Shown: one piece after another, positions 8,583 to 17,812 of the stretch | How positions within the stretch are numbered: the stretch's first letter is position 1 | Layout of the letters: each line of letters starts with the position of its first letter | Assembly: GCF_007115105.1 (NCBI RefSeq) | Contig: NZ_SULJ01000002.1 | Location: 244,190-308,189, forward strand | Direction of reading: 5' to 3' | DNA: 64,000 nucleotides | From: Clostridium sp. HBUAS56010 | Lineage (GTDB): Bacteria; Bacillota; Clostridia; Lachnospirales; Lachnospiraceae | Translations under genes and position numbers: made by a program | The notes under the pieces: model-generated | The model's database searches: none | What the model was told of the DNA's origin: nothing | The model's input: only the letters and a program-made list of their open reading frames with translations

Positions 8583-9611
8583 CTATTCTAATGATACGGC
8601 ATCATTCTCTTCTTCGTACGCATCTTCCATCTTCACCGAAGCATCTATCTGCTCCCGAATAAATTTCACACGTATGACCGCCTGCTGCCAGTTAATTGAA
8701 ACCTGACTGTGCATGTTTTTTTCTGTACCTGCCTCAGCGATCCTATGCAGCAGCTCCTCAATAACCGTCTTTGTGAGGTAACCGCCTCGCCACTGAAAGG
8801 TCAGTACTTTTCCCTTTTTAACCGCCTGTTTGCAGCGTTTTTCCACATCTTCCTGTTTGGTGAAAGATAGCTTTTTCTCTTTGTAATAAAACCTATTATC
8901 TTCCCTGCACACAGGAGCTTTATAGATCAAAGGCTCGTGATCCTTAAACATACTTTTATCACCCAGATTAAAATAGTCATATCTCACTTCTTTTTTGCCT
9001 AGTGTATTATCAAACGTTGCATCCAGATGATACCATGCTCCATCAATCCGAACCACATTCCAGGCATGGCGGTATTTAATGTTCTTCTCCGGATTATTTT
9101 CCGAAATGACAACAATACAGGGAATTGCCAACTGATCACAAAGGATCTTTACCGCTTTTGCGATTCCTTCACACACTCCCACTCCCTGTCCCAGGGGACC
9201 TATAATTTCATGGGAATATTGTTTTTTAAGCTTATCATAAGTCACGTTTTCACAGATAAAGTCATGGATGTACTGTTCCTTTTCCCAGTCACTTTTCTCT
9301 TTCACCACCCGGACAAGTTTCTCCACCCTGGTCTTCATTGCAAGCTGATGCTCTTTGATTTTATTCTTTTCAAACAAATAAACCGGTTTTACCTTTAACA
9401 ACGTAGAATCATCATAGAAAGAATAACGAAATGTAGAAGCATAAAATATTTCCGGACAATCCAATCTTAACTTATGAAAAATATCACTCAGCTCTGTTCC
9501 ATCAATTCTCGGGACATCAAAGCTTTGGGAGAACGACTCCACGCCGCTCTTAATCAACTGGTAAATTCTTTGCTGCTGCTTATTCATCTGACTATAATAA
9601 TATGGCTCCAT
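8583..9611 (-). CDS. Transglutaminase-like (papain-fold) domain protein
   Basis: The 342-residue protein has the transglutaminase-like triad in order: Cys147 in GVGVCEGIAKA, His182 in YRHAWNVV and Asp197 in YHLDATFDNT. Bacterial members act as peptidases, cross-linking enzymes or peptide-binding domains. No signal peptide or membrane anchor is visible, so this one looks cytoplasmic, unlike the secreted versions common in clostridia. The N-terminal 110 residues are rich in charged helices, and the C-terminal 90 residues form a lysine-rich domain I do not recognise. It lies downstream of rpsI on the same strand but behind a strong terminator, so it is likely transcribed separately. Confidence 0.85.
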   Translation of the reverse strand: MEPYYYSQMNKQQQRIYQLIKSGVESFSQSFDVPRIDGTELSDIFHKLRLDCPEIFYASTFRYSFYDDSTLLKVKPVYLFEKNKIKEHQLAMKTRVEKLVRVVKEKSDWEKEQYIHDFICENVTYDKLKKQYSHEIIGPLGQGVGVCEGIAKAVKILCDQLAIPCIVVISENNPEKNIKYRHAWNVVRIDGAWYHLDATFDNTLGKKEVRYDYFNLGDKSMFKDHEPLIYKAPVCREDNRFYYKEKKLSFTKQEDVEKRCKQAVKKGKVLTFQWRGGYLTKTVIEELLHRIAEAGTEKNMHSQVSINWQQAVIRVKFIREQIDASVKMEDAYEEENDAVSLE

Positions 9612-9644
9612 TTTACCTCATCCACCATTTCTTTATTCTTGTAA

Positions 9645-9698
9645 TACAAAAACCTCCCAGACGAATACGAATTGTATTCGCATCGTCTTGGGAGGTTC
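9645..9698 (-). terminator. Strong intrinsic terminator after rpsI
   Basis: On the minus strand AACCTCCC at the 5' side pairs with GGGAGGTT at the 3' side of a long stem with further inner pairing (GACGA with TCGTC), followed by TTTTTG. It closes the rplM-rpsI operon. Confidence 0.85.
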
Positions 9699-9744
9699 TG
9701 ATCGCCGTATGGCGTATATTTTGTTGATATTTTCTCGTAAGAGA

Positions 9745-10137
9745 TTATCTCTTTGAGAACTGTGGTGCACGACGAGCAGCTTTTAAGCCGTATTTCTTTC
9801 TTTCTTTCATTCTTGGATCTCTTGTTAAATAACCAGCTTTTTTGAGAATTGGACGATAGTCTGCATCTGCCTGAAGTAAAGCTCTTGAGATACCGTGTCT
9901 GATTGCACCAGCCTGTCCAGTGAATCCACCACCGTGAACGTTTACTAAAATATCAAACTTCTCGATAGTCTCTGTAGCAACTAATGGCTGACGAACAACA
10001 ACCTTTAATGTTTCAAGACCTAAGTACTGGTCAATATCTCTCTTGTTGATTGTGATCTTACCTGTACCTGGTACTAAATATACTCTAGCGATAGATTTTT
10101 TTCTTCTGCCTGTTCCGTAAAATTTTGCATTAGCCAT
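9745..10137 (-). CDS. rpsI: 30S ribosomal protein S9 (uS9)
   Basis: The 130-residue protein matches S9 throughout: [21 protein letters not shown] at the N-terminus and the C-terminal [16 protein letters not shown] tail. In S9 this tail reaches the P-site tRNA anticodon loop; the final Ser-Lys-Arg is intact. It follows rplM by 28 bases, the universally conserved pair, and is closed by a strong terminator. It is expected to be transcribed with rplM from a promoter in the 10601-10735 region. Confidence 0.98.
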   Translation of the reverse strand: MANAKFYGTGRRKKSIARVYLVPGTGKITINKRDIDQYLGLETLKVVVRQPLVATETIEKFDILVNVHGGGFTGQAGAIRHGISRALLQADADYRPILKKAGYLTRDPRMKERKKYGLKAARRAPQFSKR

Positions 10138-10165
10138 GATAACTTCCTCCTTTCAGTACCTCTAA

Positions 10166-10600
10166 TTAAAATTTGATTTCTAAAACTTCTGGTTTCTGAG
10201 CCGCATGATCATGCTCTGCACCTGCAAATACATGAAGTTTTGTTATCATGCTTCTTCCTAAAGGTCCCTTTGGAAGCATACCCTTAACAGCTAATTCCAT
10301 AACTTTCTCAGGCTTTTTAGCCATCATTTCTCTTAATGTTGTTTCCTTCATTCCGCCAACATACTCAGAGTGATTGTAATAAATCTTCTGATCTAACTTC
10401 TTACCTGTAACGGAAATCTTATCTGCGTTTACAACGATCACATAATCACCGCAATCCATATGTGGTGTGTAGGTCGGTTTATTCTTACCTCTTAATACCT
10501 TAGCTACTTCTGATGCCAAACGTCCTAATGTATATCCTGTAGCGTCAACGACGTACCATTTTCTCTCAATTGTTGCTGGACTAGCCATAAAAGTCTTCAT
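10166..10600 (-). CDS. rplM: 50S ribosomal protein L13 (uL13)
   Basis: The 144-residue protein carries the L13 hallmarks [19 protein letters not shown] near the N-terminus, [16 protein letters not shown] in the middle and [22 protein letters not shown] towards the end. It is an early-assembly large-subunit protein. It starts after GGAGGTTGTCC and is followed closely by rpsI. A terminator separates it from truA upstream, and its own structured leader suggests L13-type autoregulation, which is known in Firmicutes. Confidence 0.98.
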   Translation of the reverse strand: MKTFMASPATIERKWYVVDATGYTLGRLASEVAKVLRGKNKPTYTPHMDCGDYVIVVNADKISVTGKKLDQKIYYNHSEYVGGMKETTLREMMAKKPEKVMELAVKGMLPKGPLGRSMITKLHVFAGAEHDHAAQKPEVLEIKF

Positions 10601-10639
10601 TGGACAACCTCCTGTAAATTCTGGTGTTTTAATTCATAA

Positions 10640-10669
10640 CCGCATTATGAAAGCACATTCCATAATCCG
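10640..10669 (-). promoter_or_regulatory. Candidate L13 leader hairpin upstream of rplM
   Basis: On the minus strand CGGATTATG and CATAATGCGG form a stem of about eight pairs with one mismatch, 40-70 bases before the rplM start. Firmicutes have an L13 autoregulatory leader at this place; whether this hairpin fits that family would need a covariance search. Confidence 0.45.
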
Positions 10670-10735
10670 ATGGTCCGTATCAAAATACAATACGCTCTAT
10701 TCAGAAACTAAAAAAAATTTCTAAATATGTTATAT

Positions 10736-10771
10736 GAAAAAATGCTCACTCCGGGGCATGGCTGAACATTT
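10736..10771 (-). terminator. Intrinsic terminator after truA
   Basis: AAATGTTCA pairs with TGAGCATTT (one G-U pair) on the minus strand, with a GC-rich inner loop, followed by a run of T. It separates the ecf-truA operon from rplM-rpsI. Confidence 0.8.
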
Positions 10772-10855
10772 TCGCCTAACGTCACAGTTATACATTATAT
10801 TACATTCCATCCAATGTGTCAACCTTTTTCCCCCATAAAATCAAGGTTTTAAAGC

Positions 10856-11881
10856 TTATTTTTGTGTGACATACCAAGGGGAATCTTCCTGTGCACGCTG
10901 GAAAATATAAAAACCATATTGTCTTCCAATCCGGATTCTTCCATCTATTTCCTCATCTTTCACATATACCCTCAAAGCACCGTTTCGAACCGCCTGATGA
11001 ACCACCCGTATTAGAAGCCGTTCAAAGTCTTCTTCCCGGCAGCGGTGGATTGTCAGCCAGGCATCTCCCGCAGAAATCACCTGCTCCTGACAAAGAGTAT
11101 AACTCCAATCTTTATTTTCACCGTGTATTTCTTTCTTTAGTTTCTTTTCATAGTCCAGGCTGACCAGTGTAAGCCCTCTTGCCGCTGCCTTAGGACCTGC
11201 CGCCATCCTGTCCCTGGCGTCAAGAATGGTCTCCATATGAGAAGGCGGATAAGCGCCCATTCCCACTTTCATAAGCGTTCCGGCAATGATTCTTACCATA
11301 TTATATAAAAATCCACTTCCTTTAATCCGTATGGTAATCAAACCCTCTTCCATCTCAATATCCAGGCTGTAAATAGTTCTGACCGTCTCCTCCGCCTGCT
11401 TTCTGACCGTACAGAAGCTTTTAAAATCATGTTCTCCTACCAGATAAGCTGCTCCTTTTCGCATTTTTTCCACATCAAGAGGAATATAGCAGAAATCGCT
11501 GTACAGACGCTGGGTAGGAATCTCAATCTTCCGGTTTAGAATCTTATATTCATATGTTTTAATGCAATTTTGTTTTCTTGGATGGTAATCCGGTGCAACT
11601 TCTTCGGAATGCAGAATACGAATATCATCAGGAAGCCGCTGGTTTAATGCGAAGCAGACCTTATCCCCAGGCATTCTGCTGGTCATATCAAACACAGCCA
11701 CATTTCCCATGGCATGTACTCCGGAATCGGTTCTGCTGGCACCGATAACAACAATCGGCTCTTTTAATAACTCTGAAAGCTTCTTATTTAATACTTCTTC
11801 TATAGTAATACCATTTTTCTGAATCTGCCATCCGCAGTAATTGGTGCCGTCATAGGCAACGATCATCTTTACCCGTTTCAT
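10856..11881 (-). CDS. truA: tRNA pseudouridine(38-40) synthase TruA with a C-terminal extension
   Basis: The first 245 or so residues are a complete TruA: DGTNYCGWQIQ, the catalytic Asp52 in GASRTDSGVHAMG, the HDFKSFCT motif and GSGFLYNMVRIIAGTL. The enzyme makes pseudouridine at positions 38-40 of the tRNA anticodon arm. The protein is 341 residues long, about 95 more than usual. The extra part, from about residue 247, is charged with alternating strands and helices and matches no domain I know. The position after ecfT is the canonical Firmicute order, so the body is not in doubt. Confidence 0.93.
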   Translation of the reverse strand: MKRVKMIVAYDGTNYCGWQIQKNGITIEEVLNKKLSELLKEPIVVIGASRTDSGVHAMGNVAVFDMTSRMPGDKVCFALNQRLPDDIRILHSEEVAPDYHPRKQNCIKTYEYKILNRKIEIPTQRLYSDFCYIPLDVEKMRKGAAYLVGEHDFKSFCTVRKQAEETVRTIYSLDIEMEEGLITIRIKGSGFLYNMVRIIAGTLMKVGMGAYPPSHMETILDARDRMAAGPKAAARGLTLVSLDYEKKLKKEIHGENKDWSYTLCQEQVISAGDAWLTIHRCREEDFERLLIRVVHQAVRNGALRVYVKDEEIDGRIRIGRQYGFYIFQRAQEDSPWYVTQK

Positions 11882-11905
11882 GTGTTCTCCTTTTGGCAGA
11901 ATTTA

Positions 11906-12706
11906 TCATAGAATTGCCCGCAGACTTATAATCATTCCAAGATACACCAGATAAATCAGATAGGTACCCCCATCTCTTTTGGCATATCGGAGTGGTTTCA
12001 TCTTGGTGCGGCCCTCTCCGCCTCTATAACATCTGGCTTCCATTGCCATGGCAAGATCCGTAGCCCTTCGAAATGCAGATATGAAAAGAGGTACCAGAAG
12101 AGGAATCATGTTCTTTGCCCTCTGAATCAGATTCCCTGTCTCAAAATCAGCCCCTCTTGCCATCTGTGCTTTCATGATCTTGTCTGTTTCCTCTACAAGA
12201 ATCGGAATAAAACGAAGAGCAATGGACATCATCATGGCTACTTCATGAACCGGCACCCTTATTTTATTTAGAAACTTTAAACTCTTTTCCAGCCCATCCG
12301 TCAACTGATTGGGTGTGGTAGTCAATGTCATAATGGAAGAACCAACCACCAGATATATAAGCCGCACTCCCATAAATGCTGCAATCTGAATCCCTTCCTT
12401 TGTCACCTTCACAAACCCCAAACGAAAAATCTCTACTCCCGGAGTCAGAAACAGGTTAAAGCTGACACTGATCAAAAGCAGGAAAACAATTGCTTTCAAT
12501 CCACGGATCATATAAGAAAACGGAACATTACTTAACCGGATGGCAACTGCCAGAAATACAGTTGCAAGTAAATATGCCCAAATGCTGTTTACAACAAAAA
12601 GGGATATGATAAAAACCATAGTCCCAAACAGTTTTGTCCTGGGGTCCAGTCGGTGAAGAATGGAGTCCACAGGATAATACTGTCCCAACGTAATATCTTT
12701 TAACAT
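11906..12706 (-). CDS. ecfT: Energy-coupling factor transporter transmembrane subunit EcfT
   Basis: The 266-residue integral membrane protein has several hydrophobic segments. It carries the two coupling motifs of the family, the MARGADFET stretch (about residues 182-190) and the MAMEARCYRGG stretch (about 219-229), both of the A-R-G/C type that dock to the ATPases. It forms the shared energising module of ECF vitamin transporters, together with EcfA1 and EcfA2, and pairs with various S components encoded elsewhere. It follows ecfA2 by 13 bases and precedes truA by 24, an operon layout conserved in Firmicutes. Confidence 0.95.
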   Translation of the reverse strand: MLKDITLGQYYPVDSILHRLDPRTKLFGTMVFIISLFVVNSIWAYLLATVFLAVAIRLSNVPFSYMIRGLKAIVFLLLISVSFNLFLTPGVEIFRLGFVKVTKEGIQIAAFMGVRLIYLVVGSSIMTLTTTPNQLTDGLEKSLKFLNKIRVPVHEVAMMMSIALRFIPILVEETDKIMKAQMARGADFETGNLIQRAKNMIPLLVPLFISAFRRATDLAMAMEARCYRGGEGRTKMKPLRYAKRDGGTYLIYLVYLGMIISLRAIL

Positions 12707-12719
12707 AGTATCTCCTGAT

Positions 12720-13568
12720 CTATTTTCCCAGAAGCCTTAAAATCTCGTCTCTGGCTTCTTCCACGGTTGTAATATTATCATCAATCGGAATTCCCTGTTC
12801 TTTCAGCGTATGAACCACATAGGTAATCTGCGGCGCTGCAAGACCAATGGCTTCCAGTTCTTTGTACTGCTTAAACACCTCTTTGGGGGTATCATCAAAC
12901 ACCTTCTGCCCATGATTCATAACTAAAATACGGTCAACATACCTGGCAATGTCCTCCATGCTGTGGGACACCAGAATGATGGTTATGTGATGTTCTTTAT
13001 GGAGCCGGTCAATCTGGTCCAGAATTTCGTCTCTTCCCTTTGGGTCCAGTCCTGCCGTCGGCTCGTCAAGGATCAGAACCTCAGGCTTCATTGCCAGAAC
13101 ACCAGCAATGGCAACCCGGCGCTTCTGACCGCCGGAAAGTTCAAAAGGAGAACGTTTGTAATAACTTTCATCCATTCCTACCATGACAAGTGCTTCCTTT
13201 GCCCTGTTTTCCACTTCTTCTTTGGAAAGCTTCTGGTTTTTCGGACCAAAACACACATCTGTAAATACATCCATCTCAAAAAGCTGGTGTTCCGGATACT
13301 GGAAGACAAGTCCCACATGGCTTCTTAAAGACCGCATATCGTATCCTTGTTCATAGATATTCTTTCCATTATAATAGATTGCTCCGCTGGTAGCCCGGAT
13401 GAGTCCATTTAAATGCTGAATCAAGGTGGATTTCCCGGAACCTGTATGTCCGATCAGTCCAATAAATTCTCCATCCTTGATCTCAAAATTCACTTCCTTT
13501 AAGGCATGCTGTTCAAAAGCGGTTCCATGCCCATAAATATAATTCAGATTTTCAGCTTTAATTCCCAC
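12720..13568 (-). CDS. ecfA2: Energy-coupling factor ATPase EcfA2
   Basis: The 282-residue ABC ATPase has Walker [10 protein letters not shown] near residue 42, Q-loop [11 protein letters not shown], signature [17 protein letters not shown] and Walker [15 protein letters not shown]. The C-terminal 60 residues form the EcfA dimer-contact tail. It powers ECF-type vitamin uptake as a heterodimer with EcfA1. Its start overlaps the end of ecfA1 by 11 bases, so the two are translationally linked. Confidence 0.95.
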   Translation of the reverse strand: MGIKAENLNYIYGHGTAFEQHALKEVNFEIKDGEFIGLIGHTGSGKSTLIQHLNGLIRATSGAIYYNGKNIYEQGYDMRSLRSHVGLVFQYPEHQLFEMDVFTDVCFGPKNQKLSKEEVENRAKEALVMVGMDESYYKRSPFELSGGQKRRVAIAGVLAMKPEVLILDEPTAGLDPKGRDEILDQIDRLHKEHHITIILVSHSMEDIARYVDRILVMNHGQKVFDDTPKEVFKQYKELEAIGLAAPQITYVVHTLKEQGIPIDDNITTVEEARDEILRLLGK

Positions 13569-14460
13569 GGTCCTCTCCTTTCATGGAATCCTCTCGGGAA
13601 ACGTGACTAGAAAACTTCGGAACAAGATTCTCCATCAGCTCGTCTAAAGTAAGTATTCCATCGGGTAAATCCACACCATGCTTTTGCAGCTCATAAGCTA
13701 ACTCGGTAACCTGAGGAACATCAAGGCGGTAAGACTTCAGTTCTTCTACCCTGGAAAATATCTCTTTTGGAGTTCCGTCCATAACCACTTTTCCTGCGTC
13801 CATAACAATTACCCGGTCAGCATCCGTTACCTCTTCCATGTAATGAGTAATCAGAAGTACGGTAATTCCCTCTTTTTTATTTAATTCCAAAACAGTCTTT
13901 ACCACTTCTTTGCGTCCATTCGGATCTAACATAGCAGTTGGTTCATCCAAAACAATACACTGAGGTCTCATTGCCATAACTCCGGCAATGGCAACCCGCT
14001 GCTTCTGTCCTCCTGACAGCCTGTTGGGCGATTTTAAACGGTATGGTGCCATTCCTACTGCTTCCAGGCTTTCTTCCACCCGTTTCCATATATCCTCTGT
14101 TGGAACGCCCAGATTCTCAGGACCGAACCCTACATCTTCTTCTACAATATTTCCGATGATCTGATTATCGGGATTCTGAAACACCATTCCAGTTCTCTTA
14201 CGCACTTCCCACAGATTGTCTTCCAGAGCAGTATCAAGTCCCTGAATCCAGACGGTTCCTTCTGTCGGCTGTAAGATTGCATTTAACTGCTTGGCAAATG
14301 TAGACTTTCCAGAACCATTGTGTCCTAATATGGCAACGAACTGCCCTGCCTCAATATCTAAATCCACATCATCGATGGCACGTTTTATCTCTTCTATATT
14401 TTCTTCTTCATCTCTTCTGACATAATCAAATATCAGCTTTGACGCTTTTATTATTCCCAT
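13558..14460 (-). CDS. ecfA1: Energy-coupling factor ATPase EcfA1
   Basis: The 300-residue ABC ATPase has Walker [14 protein letters not shown]-loop [11 protein letters not shown], signature [17 protein letters not shown] and Walker [15 protein letters not shown] chose the ATG at 14460, which has AAAGG seven bases upstream; a longer reading frame from 14490 has no ribosome binding site and adds ten residues not typical of the family. It is first in the ecfA1-ecfA2-ecfT-truA operon, which has its own promoter, and is separated from rplQ by two choline-binding protein genes, an unusual arrangement. Confidence 0.94.
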   Translation of the reverse strand: MGIIKASKLIFDYVRRDEEENIEEIKRAIDDVDLDIEAGQFVAILGHNGSGKSTFAKQLNAILQPTEGTVWIQGLDTALEDNLWEVRKRTGMVFQNPDNQIIGNIVEEDVGFGPENLGVPTEDIWKRVEESLEAVGMAPYRLKSPNRLSGGQKQRVAIAGVMAMRPQCIVLDEPTAMLDPNGRKEVVKTVLELNKKEGITVLLITHYMEEVTDADRVIVMDAGKVVMDGTPKEIFSRVEELKSYRLDVPQVTELAYELQKHGVDLPDGILTLDELMENLVPKFSSHVSREDSMKGEDRGN

Positions 14461-14499
14461 AGCAGACCTTTCTGTCTTAATTTTATACAAGCTTATGAC

Positions 14500-14533
14500 A
14501 CATAATTTTAGTTGAATTATGTCAAACAGTCAA
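14500..14533 (-). promoter_or_regulatory. Promoter of the ecf-truA operon with an overlapping inverted repeat
   Basis: TTGACT at 14528-14533 and TAAAAT at 14505-14510 (minus strand) are 17 bases apart. An inverted repeat ACATAATT-N7-AATTATGT at 14500-14522 covers the -10 box and part of the spacer, as a repressor operator would. Confidence 0.55.
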
Positions 14534-14559
14534 GCATCGTCACAAATGTTTTATAAAAT

Positions 14560-14594
14560 AAAAAAATGGCACAGATATAAAACCCTGCACCATT
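14560..14594 (-). terminator. Terminator after the choline-binding protein pair
   Basis: On the minus strand AATGGTGCAG pairs with CTGTGCCATT (two G-U pairs) and is followed by TTTTTT. It lies immediately after the stop at 14603. Confidence 0.75.
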
Positions 14595-14602
14595 CTCTTA
14601 TT

Positions 14603-15634
14603 TTAATTGGATTGGACCCAAAGACCAGAACTATCAACAGAATATAAATCATTAATTATAGTATTAACTGCCATACTGCCATCGGAATAAAGATAATACC
14701 ATTTATCTGGCTGTGGCTGAATCCAGCCGGTTGCCATATCGCCTGCCGGATTTAAATAATACCATTTTCCATTTATCTGCTGCCAGCCAGTTAACATTAC
14801 ATGACCCGCTCCCAGATAATACCAATGGTCGCTTATGTGCTGCCAGCCTGTCATGGCAAATCCGTCTTTGTTAAAATAGTACCATTTTCCGCCTATCATC
14901 TTCCATGAATCAACAGCATATGTTCCGTCTTCACACCGATACTTTTTTCCGTCTTTATATTCTGCCCAGGTTCCGTTAGTCTCACCCAGCTCCTGAACAA
15001 CGGAATCGTCTGAAACAACGGGTTCCCCTTCTTTTAAATATTCTTCTTCTGAGGAGTCTTTTAAAACCGCTTTTACTGTATAATAATATTTCGTTCCATT
15101 TTCCATGTATTTTAAAAGATCCACACTGGTAGAGGACGTGGTAAGACTCTTTACCCATATACCGCCTTCTTTGTAGAGAACCACCTGATACTTGGAAGCA
15201 AAGGGAACTTTTTTCCACGATGCTTTTGTTTTGGTTGTATCACTCCAGCCCGCTTTTTCTGTTGCTTCTAATTTTGCTGCGGGAACGTAGGTAACCCTGA
15301 TCTCTGATTCTTCGTCACCAGCCTTTACAGACAGCAGTTTTCCGCCGTAAACAGTGCATTCAGAACTGGTATAGACATCAGGTACTTTTATGACTGCCGT
15401 TACCTTTTTCCCAGGTATCCAGTGTTCCGGATCCTTACTCCATTCCGGAGTTTCTTCTGAAAAATTAACCGTTACCACTGGTATTTGAATTCCTTCTGTC
15501 CAACTGCTCTTATTTCCATGCTCCAGGCGAATCCGCAGTCTGCCCGCTGCAGCATTGGCTGTCATCACTGATCCAAAAATCATGACAGTACATAAAAACA
15601 TCAGCCAAGGTGTCTTCCTGCGCATCCATTTCAT
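14603..15634 (-). CDS. Secreted choline-binding repeat protein, no catalytic domain seen
   Basis: The 343-residue protein has a signal peptide (about residues 1-29, cleavage after ANA). A middle region of about 200 residues is beta-rich and resembles fibronectin-III-like folds (YQVVLYKEGG, YYYTVKAVLKD). Four to five choline-binding-type repeats of the GWxxxxGKWYYLNPxGxMxTG kind fill the C-terminal 110 residues. Such repeats bind choline on teichoic acids or similar wall polymers and hold proteins non-covalently at the surface. No amidase or muramidase domain is present, so a structural or adhesive role is more likely. It follows a similar gene by 24 bases and is probably cotranscribed with it. 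Confidence 0.85.
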   Translation of the reverse strand: MKWMRRKTPWLMFLCTVMIFGSVMTANAAAGRLRIRLEHGNKSSWTEGIQIPVVTVNFSEETPEWSKDPEHWIPGKKVTAVIKVPDVYTSSECTVYGGKLLSVKAGDEESEIRVTYVPAAKLEATEKAGWSDTTKTKASWKKVPFASKYQVVLYKEGGIWVKSLTTSSTSVDLLKYMENGTKYYYTVKAVLKDSSEEEYLKEGEPVVSDDSVVQELGETNGTWAEYKDGKKYRCEDGTYAVDSWKMIGGKWYYFNKDGFAMTGWQHISDHWYYLGAGHVMLTGWQQINGKWYYLNPAGDMATGWIQPQPDKWYYLYSDGSMAVNTIINDLYSVDSSGLWVQSN

Positions 15635-15658
15635 CTGTATCCCCCTTCTTTCCTGCTA

Positions 15659-16915
15659 TTACTTATTCCAGACACCATTCCCATCTACAGGGAATCCTCC
15701 AATGGTAGTATTGACTGCCATAGAGCCTTCACCTGGATAGAAATAATACCATTTACCATTTACCTGCTTCCAGCCTTCCTGCATAACACCACCATTTTCT
15801 GTGTAGTACCATTTATTATTGTGGTTAATCCAGCCGGTTATCATAGCACCTTCCGTACCAGTTGTTGTAGACGGATTCAAATAATACCATACATTATTTA
15901 ATTTAATCCAGCCCTTAACCATGGCACCTTCTGTGCCAGTTGTACTGGATGGGTTTAAATAATACCAGATAGAATTCTTCTGCTGCCACCCGGTCAGCAT
16001 GGCTCCATTGGAATCAAATAAATACCAGTTTCCATTAATACTTGCCCAACTGTTTTTGTGGTAAGAACCATCCGGATATCGGTAGTACCAGATATCTGCG
16101 CTTTTAATCCAGCCTACGTCCTGACCGGATAAAACAGGAGTACCATTGCCGCTTTCCTGCCCCCGTCCATCAGATACTTTTTCCTGAGGTACATAGATCT
16201 CACCGGATTCCGTCCAGTCACTGTTCTTTCCATATTTCTGTTCTTTTTCTGTAGAAGGAACTGTACGGACTTTAAATGTGTAGGTTCCTGCTTTTGTCAT
16301 ATATGGATAGAAATTATAAGCCGTTGCTTTTAACTTCTCAACCTTCTTAATGATAGAACTGCCACGATACAGATACACATCATATGCTCCAGATCCCTCT
16401 TTTACACTGCTCCATCTGGCATTGCCATAACCGGAATCTCTCCAGTCAGCTTCTTCCGGTGATTCATAGGTCCCTTTAATGGGCTTAAATGTAAAAGTAA
16501 CATATAAAGTATCTGTGCCAGACCGGTTAGATGACACGTATGTCCCGCCCTTAATGCTTACATTACTCGCCTGGTATCCACCTTTAAACGCATATTCAGA
16601 AGAGTCCGAAGCGTGCAAGGTTACTTTCATCTTAGGCTCAGAACCGATCTTCATCTCTTTAGTATCTGACGTAAGCCACTCCACATCTGACACTTCATAT
16701 CTATTGTTATTGGTATAAACATAATTGCCAGTACCTTCCGTAGTCTTAAAGGAAGTCTCTGACGGTAATGTCTCTCCTGGGGTTAAGTCTTCCAAACCTG
16801 CATTAATTGTAACGGACGTTATGGTTTTTGCGGCGGCTAATGCTTCAAAAGGAACACTGACTCCCATCAGAGTAATCAGTGATGCCAAAGCCATTAGTCT
16901 CGTAACATGTTTCAT
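15659..16915 (-). CDS. Secreted choline-binding repeat protein, no catalytic domain seen
   Basis: The start is the ATG at 16915, which has GGGAGGA upstream and opens a standard signal peptide (about residues 1-28). Residues 30-240 form a beta-rich region ending in a fibronectin-like part (YDVYLYRGSS, GTYTFKVRTV). Residues 260-418 hold six to seven choline-binding-type repeats, two containing the inserted NPSxTTGTEGAM motif. The layout matches the downstream neighbour, suggesting a duplicated pair encoding surface proteins. The two sit between rplQ and ecfA1, where most Firmicutes have no genes. A good promoter precedes the gene. Confidence 0.85.
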   Translation of the reverse strand: MKHVTRLMALASLITLMGVSVPFEALAAAKTITSVTINAGLEDLTPGETLPSETSFKTTEGTGNYVYTNNNRYEVSDVEWLTSDTKEMKIGSEPKMKVTLHASDSSEYAFKGGYQASNVSIKGGTYVSSNRSGTDTLYVTFTFKPIKGTYESPEEADWRDSGYGNARWSSVKEGSGAYDVYLYRGSSIIKKVEKLKATAYNFYPYMTKAGTYTFKVRTVPSTEKEQKYGKNSDWTESGEIYVPQEKVSDGRGQESGNGTPVLSGQDVGWIKSADIWYYRYPDGSYHKNSWASINGNWYLFDSNGAMLTGWQQKNSIWYYLNPSSTTGTEGAMVKGWIKLNNVWYYLNPSTTTGTEGAMITGWINHNNKWYYTENGGVMQEGWKQVNGKWYYFYPGEGSMAVNTTIGGFPVDGNGVWNK

Positions 16916-16980
16916 ATTTATTCCTCCCGTTCTTTTATTTAAGGAATCTGGCAATTCAGCCAAATTATTCTATATTTAAC

Positions 16981-17010
16981 ATTATAGCCCGGAAAGCAAC
17001 ACACCGTCAA
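16981..17010 (-). promoter_or_regulatory. Promoter of the choline-binding protein pair
   Basis: TTGACG at 17005-17010 and TATAAT at 16981-16986 on the minus strand are 18 bases apart, about 65 bases before the start codon at 16915. Confidence 0.7.
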
Positions 17011-17075
17011 CTTACGATATTCTTTCTTTATTCTTGCATTTATAAGGGCAGGAATAACATTTCCTATCAAACGAC

Positions 17076-17115
17076 AAAAAAATCCCGATACAGAAGAAAC
17101 TTCCATATCGGGATT
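17076..17115 (-). terminator. Strong terminator after rplQ
   Basis: AATCCCGATA and TATCGGGATT form a perfect 10-base-pair stem on the minus strand followed by seven T. It ends the alpha operon and isolates the choline-binding protein genes. Confidence 0.9.
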
Positions 17116-17126
17116 CGATTATTTAA

Positions 17127-17663
17127 TTATACAAGCTCAAGAAGAACTTCCATTGCTCCGTCACCCTTACGCTGAGCGATCTTAACGATACGGGTATAAC
17201 CACCGTTACGGGAAACATACTTAGGTGCAATATCTTCAAAAAGCTTCTTAGGTAAATCAACAGACTTTGTGTTCTTCTTTCTTCCTGCAGCTTCAGTCGG
17301 AACTTCAGTCACATCGTAGAGAACTTTTAACATCTGTCTTCTGGCATGAAGTCTGGAAGGAAGATCTTTTTTGATCTCTCTCTCTTCTTCGTCATATACG
17401 GTAACTTTCTTGCCGTTTACAACTTCTTTGACTCTCTTGCCTTCTTTATCTTTGCGTGCAACTTTTGCTGTAACTGTTACAGTCTCAAAGTTATCTTTCT
17501 CTTTTACAGCTAAAGCAATCAGACCTTCTGCAACTTTACGAATCTCTTTTGCTCTTGCTTCTGTTGTTACAATTTTGCCATTATATATTAATGCAGTTAC
17601 CTGGCTTCTGATTAATGCTTTTCTCTGGCTGGAAGTTTTTCCCAGCTTTCTATATCCTGCCAT
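17127..17663 (-). CDS. rplQ: 50S ribosomal protein L17 (bL17), long form
   Basis: I use the ATG at 17663, preceded by GGAGG; the longer upstream frame has no site and no L17-like sequence. The N-terminus [21 protein letters not shown] is typical, as is the C-terminal [25 protein letters not shown]. At 178 residues it is about 50 longer than the E. coli protein: a charged insert of [18 protein letters not shown] type splits the domain at about residues 65-95. Longer L17 proteins of this kind occur in related clostridia as far as I know. It is the last gene of the rpmJ-to-rplQ unit. Confidence 0.95.
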   Translation of the reverse strand: MAGYRKLGKTSSQRKALIRSQVTALIYNGKIVTTEARAKEIRKVAEGLIALAVKEKDNFETVTVTAKVARKDKEGKRVKEVVNGKKVTVYDEEEREIKKDLPSRLHARRQMLKVLYDVTEVPTEAAGRKKNTKSVDLPKKLFEDIAPKYVSRNGGYTRIVKIAQRKGDGAMEVLLELV

Positions 17664-17812
17664 CTTATAATTCCTCCATTTGTGGAACACAGATACACGC
17701 TTCTTCGGTCTTACTGTACCAGTGCTAATTCTCCATACCTTGAGCATTTGGCGGGTTTCTTTGCAGAATCCGCAAAGATGGTATCCATCTAATTCAAGCG
17801 TTTAAACGCCAA

